Below, one piece after another: positions 32,708-41,748 of a stretch of DNA of 59,007 nucleotides. The notes under the pieces were generated by a model. That model was not told the origin of the DNA, made no database searches, and saw only the letters and a program-made list of their open reading frames with translations. Source of the stretch: Candidatus Woesearchaeota archaeon. GTDB taxonomy: Archaea > Nanobdellota > Nanobdellia > Woesearchaeales > GW2011-AR4. The stretch spans positions 1 to 59,007 of the forward strand of contig JACOUX010000030.1 of the NCBI GenBank assembly GCA_016177615.1, in the 5' to 3' direction. Positions within the stretch are counted from its first letter, which is position 1; every line of letters begins with the position of its first letter. The position numbers and the translations under genes were made by a program.

Positions 32708-33046
32708 ATGAAATGTCCAAGCTGTGAAGATGATAAATTTGTGGAAGTGGATGATATAGTCTCAGAAATAGAAGGTCATTTTTTTGTTGTTAAAGGCAGA
32801 AGATGCTTATCTTGCGGAGAGGAATTTATTTCGGAGAAAGAAGGTCAAAAAATGATACAGATAGCCCGTAATCTTGGCATCTGGGGAGAGCCATTAAAAC
32901 TGCATCGCAAATTAAGCCAAAGCGCAAGAGGAACGATAATCAGAGTTCCGACTGACATAGAAAAAAACATGAAATTAAAGGGCGATGAAGAAATATTAAT
33001 TTCAAAAATAGGCAAAAATAAATTATTGGTTGAGATAGTTACCTGA
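32708..33046 (+). CDS. YgiT-type zinc-finger antitoxin with AbrB-like C-terminus
   Basis: Zinc ribbon MKCPSCEDDKFVEV..RRCLSCGEEF (CxxC...CxxC), then a linker and RKLSQSARGTIIRVPTDIEK, then DEEILISKIGKNKLLVEI like an AbrB swapped hairpin. That is 112 aa in all. The ATG at 32708 comes one base after the toxin stop. It probably neutralises the toxin and represses the promoter. Confidence 0.75.
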   Translation: MKCPSCEDDKFVEVDDIVSEIEGHFFVVKGRRCLSCGEEFISEKEGQKMIQIARNLGIWGEPLKLHRKLSQSARGTIIRVPTDIEKNMKLKGDEEILISKIGKNKLLVEIVT

Positions 33047-33217
33047 GCATTTCCGCCTTCTCCCAGACTTTGTCAAAGTAATGGGTCAAAGCTTTGGACA
33101 GTTCTTCGCTTTGGATTAAAATATTTGTCCTGTCCTGCAGATTATTTTTGTTCAGTATCTGTATGTTGGATTCCTTTCCATCTTTGATGAAAATTCTTAT
33201 TTCCTGGAGCAGGAAGC
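33039..33217 (-). pseudogene. TrmB-like regulator C-terminal fragment
   Basis: Open for about 58 codons without a start. The text IRIFIKDGKESNIQIL..NILIQSEELSKALTHYF then DKVWEKAEML resembles the C-terminal sensor end of TrmB-type regulators (sugar-responsive), where an aromatic-rich LW/YF..LWEKA helix closes the domain. It overlaps the antitoxin 3' end by 8 bp and meets the PEP-domain fragment from the other side. It is the tail of a lost gene. Confidence 0.45.
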
Positions 33218-33554
33218 TTTAGCTCATGCCCATACCCAAATTAATGGAACTGCCGCAAATAAAGGCAGCGCTAAAGGAAAGGTAAAAATAGTTTTCAATA
33301 GGGGGCAATTAAGTAATTTTAAGGAAGGAGAAATCCTGGTTGCTCCAATGACTTCTCCATGGTATGTGCCGATTATGGAAAAAGCAGCAGCAATTGTCAC
33401 TGACGAGGGTGGAATAACATGCCACGCAGCCATAATATCCCGTGAAATGAGCAAGCCCTGCATAATAGGCACGAAGTTTGCCACTAAAGTCCTGAAAAAT
33501 GGGGATTTGGTGGAGGTGGACGCCACAAAAGGCATTATTAAGAGAATAAAATGA
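33186..33554 (+). pseudogene. PEP-utilising mobile (His) domain, N-terminally truncated
   Basis: The C-terminal phosphohistidine domain of PEP synthase-type enzymes is intact: LAHAHTQINGTAANKGSAKG, KVKIVFNRGQ, EGEILVAPMTSPWYVPIM, and the catalytic His in VTDEGGITCHAAIISRE, ending KNGDLVEVDATKGIIKR. The partner domains are missing, and no good start precedes GTAANKG; the first in-frame ATG is at 33348. It is likely the relic of a larger enzyme, though a free-standing short protein is possible. Confidence 0.6.
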
Positions 33555-33559
33555 AGTCA

Positions 33560-34798
33560 CTATAAAACCTTACAGATTATAATATCCAGCAGCCTATCGC
33601 CCACAATCCTCTTATCCGCCAATTTAATATGCTCGACTTTCTTTTTCCTGTCAACCACAAAAACCTCGTTAGTGTCAACTTCAAACCCGGCATTTTTTCT
33701 GCCAACATCATTGGCAACAACCAAATCTGCATCTGCAGATTTTAAAAGATTAAAAGCGCTGTTGATTAGCTTGTCTTTGGAAAATTTATATTCTGCCTTG
33801 AATCCAACAAGAAATATTTTTTTATTTAATTTTTTGAGATGTTCAAATATCTTTGTTGTCGGGCTTAGCTCTAGGTGCAATTCACTGCTGCTCTTTATCT
33901 TCTCGCCCTTTTTTTCATTTACCTCAAAATCAGAAACAGCGGCGCAATGAATCATTATATCCATATCTTTAATATTTTTTTTAATTTTATCAAATAAATC
34001 ATTGACTGTTGTAAATTTTTCCTCATTGATATCATAATTCGGCTCGACTGAGGAATACCCCCTTAATAAAAGCACATCAGCGCCTCTTAGATAAGCCTGC
34101 TCTGCAATGCTTGTTCCCATCTTTCCAGAGCTCTTATTGGTTATTATCCTGACAGGGTCGATTTCCTCAAAAGTAGCGCCCGAGGTAACAAGTATTCTTT
34201 TGCGCTTTAAATCATTTCTTTGCTTTATCAATAATTGAATCCTATCAATTATTTTTTTAAGATTCGCAAGTCTTCCAACTCCCTTATAGCCACAGGCCAG
34301 CTCTCCATACTCAGGCTCGGCAAAATGATAATTGTGATTTTTCAGTTTTTTTACATTTCCCTGCACAATCGGATTTTTCCACATTTTCACGTTCATTGCA
34401 GGGCATACAAGGACAGGCGCAATAGTGGCTATGATAGAGGTTGAAAGCAAATCGTCTGCAATCCCGTTCGCTATTTTTCCGATTATATTTGCTGTGGCTG
34501 GGCATATAAGAAATAAGTCAGCAATGTCAGCCAATGAAATGTGTTTAATAGGCTTATTTTTTTTGATGTAATCTTTATAATCTATTTTTGGATGAAACAG
34601 GGTTGTTTGAACTTCATTTCCGGATGCTTTCTCAAAATCTTTTATGCCAACAAGATGAGTGGAATGCTCTGTCATGATGACATGGACATTGGCGCCTTTA
34701 TCCCTTAGCTCCCTGATTAAATCAATGGATTTGTAGCAGGCAATGCCTCCTGTTATTCCTATTACTACGTTTTTATTTATAAGAATACTTTTTTCCAT
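33560..34798 (-). CDS. coaBC: bifunctional phosphopantothenoylcysteine decarboxylase/synthase
   Basis: Catalyses two CoA steps: ligation of cysteine to 4'-phosphopantothenate (CoaB) and decarboxylation to 4'-phosphopantetheine (CoaC). The 412-residue protein has the flavoprotein CoaC half (GITGGIACYKSIDLIRELRD, ICPATANIIGKIANGIADDL, CPAMNVKMW) and the CoaB half (VTSGATFEEIDPVRIITNKS, SGKMG, AAVSDF and KAEY, ANDVGRKNAGF). It belongs to the CoA group with the pantoate kinase operon and PanB. Confidence 0.95.
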   Translation of the reverse strand: MEKSILINKNVVIGITGGIACYKSIDLIRELRDKGANVHVIMTEHSTHLVGIKDFEKASGNEVQTTLFHPKIDYKDYIKKNKPIKHISLADIADLFLICPATANIIGKIANGIADDLLSTSIIATIAPVLVCPAMNVKMWKNPIVQGNVKKLKNHNYHFAEPEYGELACGYKGVGRLANLKKIIDRIQLLIKQRNDLKRKRILVTSGATFEEIDPVRIITNKSSGKMGTSIAEQAYLRGADVLLLRGYSSVEPNYDINEEKFTTVNDLFDKIKKNIKDMDIMIHCAAVSDFEVNEKKGEKIKSSSELHLELSPTTKIFEHLKKLNKKIFLVGFKAEYKFSKDKLINSAFNLLKSADADLVVANDVGRKNAGFEVDTNEVFVVDRKKKVEHIKLADKRIVGDRLLDIIICKVL

Positions 34799-34901
34799 AT
34801 GCTTTTAAGAAGGAATATTGGTTTATAAATGTTGTTTTGTGCAAATTTGCTTGAAACTATAGAAATATTTTTAAAGTGGTAACTACTTCCTAATAGTTAT
34901 C

Positions 34902-35678
34902 ATGGACAAGAGCTTAGTAGCATTATTGTTGAAAGCATCACCAAGCGAACTGAAGCAACTCGGAGATATAGCTGTCGGAGTTGAGTCTCTTAAGAGAACA
35001 TACTCCGCAAAACTGGACACTATCCTGGAATCTGATGACCCGATTCATGGGCTGAAACAATTCCGTGATCATATTGTTGCATACAAGGGCGGAAAAGTTC
35101 CCAGAAGTTTAAGCATTAAGCGTAGGAGTGAAAAATTATCTCCTAAAGGATACGATGGCAGGCAGCAAAAACTTGAAAGATTAATCGTCGCGTATCATGA
35201 TTCAAATTCTGATGCGCCTAAGTTTGGACTAACTGCCAAAGACTTCTTAAGCTACCCGGGAGTTAGTGAATCATATTCAGGCAATCCTAAATCTGCTGTT
35301 GTTTCATTGGGCTTGGACTTAAGGGCTATAATTCAAAAAACAGGTACAAGAATCAGCCATGGTAGCAATAAGACAACATACGTCGTTTCGCCCGAGGTAA
35401 GCTATGAGTCAGTCAAAGAGGCAGCGGATAAAGTTTATCGAAAACAAAAAATAGTCACATGGATTCATGTAGGACAAGAGCTGGGTTTGGACGGCCATGG
35501 CAGGAGTATAGGGAAACACTTGTCCAAATGGGCTGATGAAAGGGGGATGGGATATGAAACCAGAAGCATGGGAACTGGTTATGGTTCTATAAGCATCTAT
35601 TATAATAAAAATAATAAAAGAGGTAAATTTCCTGCAGAAGAATTCAAAAAAGTGCGAGAAGCTACTGCTTCAAAGTAA
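34902..35678 (+). CDS. hypothetical protein, 258 aa, possible helix-turn-helix
   Basis: I do not recognise a family. The central and C-terminal parts have helical segments that may be DNA-binding (TAKDFLSYPGVSESYSGN and VTWIHVGQELGLDGHGRSIG). The protein is basic and Ser/Gly-rich. The promoter has a TATA box (ATTTTTAAAG) and an inverted TAACTA..TAGTTA (34880-34899) just before the ATG. A 3' hairpin follows. Confidence 0.55.
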   Translation: MDKSLVALLLKASPSELKQLGDIAVGVESLKRTYSAKLDTILESDDPIHGLKQFRDHIVAYKGGKVPRSLSIKRRSEKLSPKGYDGRQQKLERLIVAYHDSNSDAPKFGLTAKDFLSYPGVSESYSGNPKSAVVSLGLDLRAIIQKTGTRISHGSNKTTYVVSPEVSYESVKEAADKVYRKQKIVTWIHVGQELGLDGHGRSIGKHLSKWADERGMGYETRSMGTGYGSISIYYNKNNKRGKFPAEEFKKVREATASK

Positions 35679-35685
35679 GATTAAG

Positions 35686-35713
35686 GGTCAACTAATTATT
35701 TTTGAATTAGACC
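35686..35713 (+). terminator. hairpin after the 258-residue gene
   Basis: GGT-CAA-CTAATT / AATTAG-ACC form a stem of about nine pairs around an ATTTTTG loop, starting 8 nt after the stop codon at 35678. A larger GGTCAA..TTGACC pair surrounds it. Confidence 0.45.
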
Positions 35714-35762
35714 AGAAAAGCTATTGACCTTAGCGCGTTTGAATTTGTTTATTGAAAAAATA

Positions 35763-36524
35763 TCAATGAAAGCTATGCTCCTCATCAGGAAACTTCCCTT
35801 CCCGCACATCTTTTGTGAAGGATTCAAAAGCTTTCTTCATATCATTTCCAATCTCAGCATAACTTTTCAGAAACTTCGGCTTGAAATCGCCGTACAGGCC
35901 AAGAATATCATGCGATACCAGAACCTGCCCATCGCAATGAACTCCTGCCCCTATCCCTATTGTTGGAATTCTAATTTTATTGGTTATATTTTTTGCCAGT
36001 TCCATTGGAATGCATTCTAGTACCAGCGAAAAACATCCAGCTTCATCTAATTGTATCGCTTCTTCAAGAATCTTATCAGCACTTTCTTTATCCTTGCCTT
36101 GCACTTTGAAATCTGTTATTGTCTGCGGAGTTAATCCGATATGCCCCATGACCTCAATTCCGTTCCTGACAAGAAATTCAGCAATCTCAGGCTTTTTCTC
36201 AATTTTGACGGCATGAGCGCCAGCTTCCAAAAATAATTTAGCGTTTCTTAAAGCATCTTCCTCATTGTCATAGGTTCCAATCGGCATGTCCCCAACTATC
36301 AATGCTTTCTTTGCGCCTCTTGCAACAGCCCCAGTTGCGCGAAGCATGTCATCCATAGTAACTTTAGTCGTGTTTTCATAGCCGAGAACAACCATTCCAA
36401 GAGAGTCTCCGACAAGAATTATATCAACAATGCCGTCCATCAGCCTTGCCATGGAATAATCATAAGCTGTAAGCATCACTATCTTCTGCCTTTTCATTGA
36501 TTTGATTTGGTTTATATTTATCAT
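35763..36524 (-). CDS. panB: 3-methyl-2-oxobutanoate hydroxymethyltransferase
   Basis: First committed step to pantoate: adds a hydroxymethyl group from methylene-tetrahydrofolate (or its archaeal analogue) to ketoisovalerate. The 253-residue protein matches PanB throughout: IVMLTAYDYSMARLMDG, DIILVGDSLGMVVLGYENT, MGHIGLTPQTITDFKVQG, and PTIGIGAGVHCDGQVLVSHD near the C-terminus with the catalytic Glu in VLECIP. It lies 9 bp downstream of the deoxyhypusine synthase gene on the same strand. Confidence 0.95.
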   Translation of the reverse strand: MININQIKSMKRQKIVMLTAYDYSMARLMDGIVDIILVGDSLGMVVLGYENTTKVTMDDMLRATGAVARGAKKALIVGDMPIGTYDNEEDALRNAKLFLEAGAHAVKIEKKPEIAEFLVRNGIEVMGHIGLTPQTITDFKVQGKDKESADKILEEAIQLDEAGCFSLVLECIPMELAKNITNKIRIPTIGIGAGVHCDGQVLVSHDILGLYGDFKPKFLKSYAEIGNDMKKAFESFTKDVREGKFPDEEHSFH

Positions 36525-36533
36525 TTCTCAAAT

Positions 36534-37460
36534 CTATTTAATCCTTTCCTTCAGCGCAGCAAACATTATCGGCATTGCAATAGTTGCATCGCATATCAAA
36601 TCAACAAAATTTCCTTTTGGGTTCATCTTGCCCCATGATATGCCTTCCCTCAATTCTGCTCCTGAAGATCCTCCTGGCTCTGGCCTGTCCATTGTAACCT
36701 GGACTCCGTAAGATGCTGATTTAGGTGCAAGCTGCATTGACTGTTGTATGTAGTTTTTTGGAACCCCTCCCCCAAAATAAACTACGCCTGCTTTTTTTGA
36801 AGTCCATGCAATATCCATTATCTCCTTCAAATCTTCAAATGCTTTCGTTTTGGCACTTCTCCCCCTTGCAAGCTGCCCCCATACCATCAATCCAATTCCG
36901 GAATCAGCCAATGCAGGGCAGAATACGGAAATCTTCCTCTCAAAACAAGCTTTTAATATTGATTTTTTGGGAGTCAGCCTTCCAAGCTCCCAGAGGAAAT
37001 CTTTTATTGATTCTTTTTGTCTTAAGCTTTCGAAGTTCGCCTCGATAAAATCCTCCATTCCTTCATAGATTCTGTTGTCCATATAAGACTCGTAAACCCT
37101 GTCAAATCCTTTTTTGTGAAGCTCTGCATCATCTGCTTGGGCGCTGCCCTGGTAGTGCCTGTATCCAAGCGCCTCCCCAAGGTCATGGGTTAATGTAGCT
37201 CCAGTCGTGACAATAACATCGACCCATTTTTTCTCAATAATGTCAATTATTATGTCCCTCATCCCACCCGGAACTAGAGGGCCTGCCAATCCAAGAAAAA
37301 CTCTGCATTCCCTGTCTTTAATCATTGCCTCGCAGATATTGACAGCCTTGCCAAGCCTGCCTGCCCCAAGAACTCCGGAGGAATCCATCTTACTAACCAA
37401 TTCATTCACACTCATTGATTTGCTTATTTTGATGTGGTTTACGGGCTTCATATTATTCAA
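36534..37460 (-). CDS. dys: deoxyhypusine synthase
   Basis: Uses NAD and spermidine to turn a lysine of aIF5A into deoxyhypusine. 308 aa; the NAD-binding stretch TTGATLTHDLGEALGYRHYQ and the active-site region PGGSSGAELREGISWGKMNP, where Lys in SWGK carries the enzyme intermediate, are intact. FFGGG-type YFGGGVPKNYIQQSM is also kept. The start may be ATG 37460 or 37451. The aIF5A encoded at 53.8 kb lacks the usual acceptor lysine, so the true substrate is uncertain. Confidence 0.93.
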   Translation of the reverse strand: MNNMKPVNHIKISKSMSVNELVSKMDSSGVLGAGRLGKAVNICEAMIKDRECRVFLGLAGPLVPGGMRDIIIDIIEKKWVDVIVTTGATLTHDLGEALGYRHYQGSAQADDAELHKKGFDRVYESYMDNRIYEGMEDFIEANFESLRQKESIKDFLWELGRLTPKKSILKACFERKISVFCPALADSGIGLMVWGQLARGRSAKTKAFEDLKEIMDIAWTSKKAGVVYFGGGVPKNYIQQSMQLAPKSASYGVQVTMDRPEPGGSSGAELREGISWGKMNPKGNFVDLICDATIAMPIMFAALKERIK

Positions 37461-37505
37461 AAGAACCCCAATAATTATTTAAATGTTCTTAAAATATTTA
37501 ATAAA

Positions 37506-38288
37506 ATGAGCCTCTTAATAGACATCCATTCCCACCTTGACCACACATTAATAATTGACAAGATAGACGAAATAGTGCAGAGAGCGAAAAATGCAGGCTT
37601 GAGACATATAATAACAAACGGCATCAACCCGGAAACCAACAGAAAATGCCTTGAGCTGTCTAAAAGATATGATATAATCAAATGCGGCATGGGCATTTAT
37701 CCCAGAGATGCCCTGAAAAAGGAAGCCGAAAGCGGGGAAGCGCAGTTAAAAGTAGAAGATTTTAACATTGATGAGGAAATCAGCTTTATTAAAAAAAATA
37801 AAAATAATATAGCTGCGATAAGCGAGGTTGGCTTGGATTTTGTGAATGGCGAAAGCAAGAGTCAAATAGAAGACTTCCAAAAGATGATAAGCCTTGCAGA
37901 AGAGCTGAACAAGCCGATTGTCGTCCATTCAAGAAAAGCTGAATTAAAGTGCATTGAGCTGCTGGAATCTTCAAAAAGCAGGAAAATCATAATGCACTGC
38001 TTTTCAGGAAAAAAATCCCTTGTGAAAAGAATAGCAAACAATGGCTGGTTTTTGACTATACCGACTAATGTGGTCAGGAGCTTTCAGTTCCAGGATATCG
38101 CGAAAACTGTCCCAATTACGCAGCTATTTTGTGAAACAGACAGCCCATACCTAAGCCCTTACAAAGATAGGCATAACGAGCCTGCTTATGTCATGGAAAG
38201 CTATAACAAAATTGCTGAAATAAAAGGAATGGACATTAATGAGGTGGTAAACAATATATACATGAACTGGCAGAGAGCATTCGAATAA
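37506..38288 (+). CDS. tatD: TatD-family metal-dependent nuclease
   Basis: TIM-barrel amidohydrolase-type DNase, 260 aa. Metal ligands: DIHSHLDH near the N-terminus, ISEVGLDF, VVHSRKAE, IMHCFSGK and the final Asp in CETDSPYLSPY. The start at 37506 fits a TATA box (TTATTTAAATG, about 37478) and removes an unlikely 24-residue extension. Divergent from dys. The role is DNA repair or 3' exonuclease activity. Confidence 0.9.
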   Translation: MSLLIDIHSHLDHTLIIDKIDEIVQRAKNAGLRHIITNGINPETNRKCLELSKRYDIIKCGMGIYPRDALKKEAESGEAQLKVEDFNIDEEISFIKKNKNNIAAISEVGLDFVNGESKSQIEDFQKMISLAEELNKPIVVHSRKAELKCIELLESSKSRKIIMHCFSGKKSLVKRIANNGWFLTIPTNVVRSFQFQDIAKTVPITQLFCETDSPYLSPYKDRHNEPAYVMESYNKIAEIKGMDINEVVNNIYMNWQRAFE

Positions 38289-38326
38289 TCATTAAGTTTA
38301 AATATTTTGAATAAAAGTAAGCCTCT

Positions 38327-39970
38327 ATGAAAAGATTGACATTTTTCTTCTTGATTTTGCTGCTTTTCCCGGCTGCTGCTTTTGCAGAAATACTGGTATT
38401 CTCAGGGGCCGTAATAACCGGCAGGGATTATGAAATAGATAAAAAGACTTTTAGTTTCGGCTATGATGAAAGCAGCAGCAAAGTTTATGTTCAGAATCCA
38501 TACAGCAATATGATTGTGCCTACGGGAGAATGCAGGTCAAATGACATATTCAAGGTTTGCGCGGCAAATGCAAGCTATTATGATAAAAACATTACTACCT
38601 GGGTGTTTTTTTACAAAATAGACATTTCAGTTTATAAATTGACAGGCAGCCTTGAGACAGACACCGCAATTTCACAAGCAACTTTGTTGCAGAACGAGCC
38701 TGTGGATTTTTCCATAACAATCAGGAACCCAACAAGCTTTGATGTGACCGGCATAAGCTATACCGAGGATTTGTCGCCTTTTACGGTAATAGAGTCAACC
38801 GGATGCTCTCTTGACGGCACAATCATGAGTTGGCAGGGCTCGCTCAAGCCGAATTTCGAGAAAAAATGCTCTGCAAAGCTCTATTCCGGCGCAGGAGGTT
38901 CATTTATATTGTCCGGCAACCTAAGCTATTTCAATTCCTACGAAAATGAGAAAATCAGCGTTGACACAGCCTCTGTCAGCGTGCTCCCTGAGCAGCTTAA
39001 GGTGAGCAGGCTTGTTGACAGCAATGTTGAAGTTCAGCAGCCATTTTACATGAATATGTCGCTGCAAAACCTGCATCCTAGCGAGAAAATGCGGGTTGTG
39101 ATTGCAATAGAGCCCCCAGAAAACTTTGCCATTCTGAAAAAGCCCTATGAGATGCTTTTGGACAAAAATTCCATTAAACACATAATTTCCTTGGAGCACG
39201 GCTCAAGCTATGCCTATTCACTATATTTAATTGGAAAATCCGAAAGCAAAGCTTCCATAAAGCAGTCATTCGATTATGAAATCAAAGGCATAAGGAGCAT
39301 ATTGGAGAACTATACCTTTGTGCAGGCAGCAGAGCCAAACCCAATCATAAATTTTACTTCTGATCCGCCTCAGCCTGCCATAGGGCAAAGTTTCAATGCC
39401 TATGCTAGGCTCACAAATCCAAGCTCCATTTACTCGCTTAAGGGAATTAAGGCAAAGATAAATGCGCCTTCCAACAGCCTGATTGAGAAAAGCTTCAGCA
39501 AGCTTGGGCCAAAAGAAGATTTTCTGGTAAGCGCCCCTTTGTCAATTCCAGATGATTTTGATAAAGCGTCATTTGAAATTGATGTTGATGTTGAATACGG
39601 ATTTGAAGATCACACCCGCTCTTTAAGCGAGTCCTATGAGTTAAAAATAAACAGTTCAAAGGAGCCCATTTCACCAATACAACCAGTGGCAGAGCCTGCT
39701 GCTGCTAGCCAAATCACCAATGGGGCAAATAATTCAGTTCAGTTAGGTTCTCAGGCCAGCACATCTTCCGAGCTCCAAACAAACAATGCAGCGGAAATGC
39801 AATCGGAAATTCCTGAAAATGGCTATTCAAACCTGTGGAAAACAGCCTTGCTTGGAATTTTGACTTTTGGGATAATTGTGGCTTCTGTAGTTGCAGTATT
39901 CAGAATAAGGAAGAAGAAAAAAAGTATAATTCCTCAAGAAATCAGCAGCACCCAAACTAAACCCAAATAA
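38327..39970 (+). CDS. surface protein with DUF11-like repeats and C-terminal anchor
   Basis: Signal peptide MKRLTFFFLILLLFPAAAFA; extracellular repeats of beta-sandwich type (QNEPVDFSITIRNPTSFDVT and TSDPPQPAIGQSFNAYARLT resemble DUF11/CARDB-like modules); a Ser/Thr/Gln-rich stalk; and a transmembrane helix (WKTALLGILTFGIIVASVVA) followed by a basic tail. This is the layout of a cell-wall or envelope protein. It lies between TatD and a conserved acidic protein. Function unknown; probably envelope assembly or contact. Confidence 0.75.
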   Translation: MKRLTFFFLILLLFPAAAFAEILVFSGAVITGRDYEIDKKTFSFGYDESSSKVYVQNPYSNMIVPTGECRSNDIFKVCAANASYYDKNITTWVFFYKIDISVYKLTGSLETDTAISQATLLQNEPVDFSITIRNPTSFDVTGISYTEDLSPFTVIESTGCSLDGTIMSWQGSLKPNFEKKCSAKLYSGAGGSFILSGNLSYFNSYENEKISVDTASVSVLPEQLKVSRLVDSNVEVQQPFYMNMSLQNLHPSEKMRVVIAIEPPENFAILKKPYEMLLDKNSIKHIISLEHGSSYAYSLYLIGKSESKASIKQSFDYEIKGIRSILENYTFVQAAEPNPIINFTSDPPQPAIGQSFNAYARLTNPSSIYSLKGIKAKINAPSNSLIEKSFSKLGPKEDFLVSAPLSIPDDFDKASFEIDVDVEYGFEDHTRSLSESYELKINSSKEPISPIQPVAEPAAASQITNGANNSVQLGSQASTSSELQTNNAAEMQSEIPENGYSNLWKTALLGILTFGIIVASVVAVFRIRKKKKSIIPQEISSTQTKPK

Positions 39971-40027
39971 TTTATCGCCTGCCGCAGACCAAAAAGTATT
40001 TAAGCCGAACATCATAATTTTGCAGGC

Positions 40028-40453
40028 ATGAAAGTCAGCATAGACACAAAAGAGGATTCTCATGAGGAAATAAGAAAAGTGATAAAGATGCTGCAAAACC
40101 TTGTTGGAGAATCACAGGAAATTTTTACCAATGACCTGTCTGTTTCTTCTGCCGAGGCATCTCAGGAGCCGGCAGCAAACCCTTTTTCCAACATTTTCGG
40201 AGATGTATCACCACAGCAAGCCGCTCCAAGCGGGCAGCCGGAATCTTCATTAATATCAGCTTCAGCAGCAGAGCAGCAGCCATCCCAGGCAGCCGAACCT
40301 GAAGGCGAATCAGAATCGTCAGAAGACCTTTTTGCGGAGCTCTTCAGCGAGGAAGAATTGAAGAAGATGGACGTCAAGAAGAATGAAGAAAAGGAGGAAG
40401 ATGAAGTTGAGCTGAAGCCGAAAAGCAAGAAATACGATATAGAATTTTATTAA
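40028..40453 (+). CDS. acidic conserved hypothetical protein, 141 aa
   Basis: A folded N-terminus (MKVSIDTKEDSHEEIRKVIK) is followed by a low-complexity Gln/Ser/Pro/Ala linker and an acidic tail (SSEDLFAELFSEEELKKMDV). No motif of known function. It starts after a TATA-like TATTTAAG (about 39999). Convergent with the phosphoesterase gene. Confidence 0.65.
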   Translation: MKVSIDTKEDSHEEIRKVIKMLQNLVGESQEIFTNDLSVSSAEASQEPAANPFSNIFGDVSPQQAAPSGQPESSLISASAAEQQPSQAAEPEGESESSEDLFAELFSEEELKKMDVKKNEEKEEDEVELKPKSKKYDIEFY

Positions 40454-40462
40454 ATAATTCAC

Positions 40463-41089
40463 TTAAATCTCAATAATTTTGCCCTTTTTCCCCACACTAA
40501 TAACTTTAGTCTTTCCGATCATTTCCTCAATTCCCTGGGCTTCATGAACGTGGCTGCAAATCAGGATATCGGGCTTGAATGTGTCAATTGCTTTCTTGAC
40601 TCCTTCGCTTCCAGGAAAAAAGCTTGTGAATTTCTCCATCAAGGAGCCTGTGGGATGAACGTGCGTTACAAGAATCTTTTTCTTGGCGTCCTTTATCCTA
40701 TCATAGCCCTTCTTTATTAATTCAAAAATCTCATCTTCTCCAAGCTGGAACATGCCAATGTTTGCGCCTCCGCATCCGAAGAAGCCAATATCCTTATACT
40801 TTATCGAGTACCCATGCAGGTTAGTTGCGCCATACAGCTCAGCCAGAAAATCAGCGGTAGCAACAGTCTCATGGTTTCCGGGAATCAGGACTACTTTTTT
40901 GCCCTTCTTTACAAACGGGCCTATTATTCCTTCTGTCGAGGTTTCGGCATAAGTCAAATCTCCGGAAAGCACTACCAGGTCAATGTTTTCCCTCTCTGCC
41001 TGCTCCGCAAGCTTTTTGGCCTGCGAGGTATCGCCGTGAATGTCCCCGGCTGCGAGAATCCTTAATCTCGACTTGTCTTTCTGCTCCAT
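40463..41089 (-). CDS. metallophosphoesterase (calcineurin-like)
   Basis: Two-metal phosphoesterase of 208 aa with all family blocks: AAGDIHGD, VVLSGDLT, LIPGNHET, LVTHVHPTG and CSHVHEAQG. It is related to the archaeal Icc/YfcE-type enzymes. Substrate is unknown (phosphodiester or protein phosphate). On the same strand as sua5, 31 bp downstream of it, so probably one transcript. Confidence 0.88.
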   Translation of the reverse strand: MEQKDKSRLRILAAGDIHGDTSQAKKLAEQAERENIDLVVLSGDLTYAETSTEGIIGPFVKKGKKVVLIPGNHETVATADFLAELYGATNLHGYSIKYKDIGFFGCGGANIGMFQLGEDEIFELIKKGYDRIKDAKKKILVTHVHPTGSLMEKFTSFFPGSEGVKKAIDTFKPDILICSHVHEAQGIEEMIGKTKVISVGKKGKIIEI

Positions 41090-41120
41090 AAAGCCCTATA
41101 CAAAGAATTCGTTTAAAAAT

Positions 41121-41690
41121 CTATCTCTCGCTAATCCTCAATTTTCCAGCTAAGCTAATTATTTTGCTGGGCTTGCCCTCTTTTTTGCCTTCATAGAGAA
41201 TAAAATCTACCTTTTCTTTTGTTCCTACATCAAGATCCTCTAGAGAAGTCATATAATCCTCTCCGCTTTTGTTGACAGATGTTGTGACAACAGGAATTTC
41301 TGCTTCCGCAACAATATTTTTGAACCAATGATTTGGAATTCTGACCCCCAAAGTATCTAATCCCGGATTTACATTTTTCGCAACGCATTTTTTATTTTTC
41401 AGCTTCAGTATTAAAGTATATGGGCCAGGAAGCCTGTCAAGCCATTCTTCTGCTTCTTTTGTAACAATGCAATTTTCTCTAATCCATTCTATGGAAGGGG
41501 CAATGACTGAAAATGGGTTTGTTGCTCTTCCCTTGAGATTTCTTATTTTTTTGACAGAATCTAAAAACTGGGCAGTGCATCCGAGGCCGTAGATTGTATC
41601 TGTGGGGTAAATGAAAACAGCGCCTTCTATTATTGCGTTGATAATTTGCTCTTTCTCCAGCTTTAATTCGTCTGCATTAAGAATCCTCAT
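41121..41690 (-). CDS. L-threonylcarbamoyladenylate synthase (Sua5/YrdC)
   Basis: Makes threonylcarbamoyl-AMP from threonine, bicarbonate and ATP, the first step of the t6A37 tRNA modification. 189 aa with AVFIYPTDTIYGLGCTAQ, KKIRNLKGRATNPFSVIAPS (the KxR/SxN ATP-binding block), GPYTLILKLKNK and TTSVNKSGEDYMTS. It is the YrdC-length form without the Sua5 C-terminal domain. Confidence 0.93.
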   Translation of the reverse strand: MRILNADELKLEKEQIINAIIEGAVFIYPTDTIYGLGCTAQFLDSVKKIRNLKGRATNPFSVIAPSIEWIRENCIVTKEAEEWLDRLPGPYTLILKLKNKKCVAKNVNPGLDTLGVRIPNHWFKNIVAEAEIPVVTTSVNKSGEDYMTSLEDLDVGTKEKVDFILYEGKKEGKPSKIISLAGKLRISER

Positions 41691-41748
41691 GAAAAAAACG
41701 TAAAAGAAAAGGGTATTTATAGTTTGTGTTAATAAAAAACAAAAAAAT

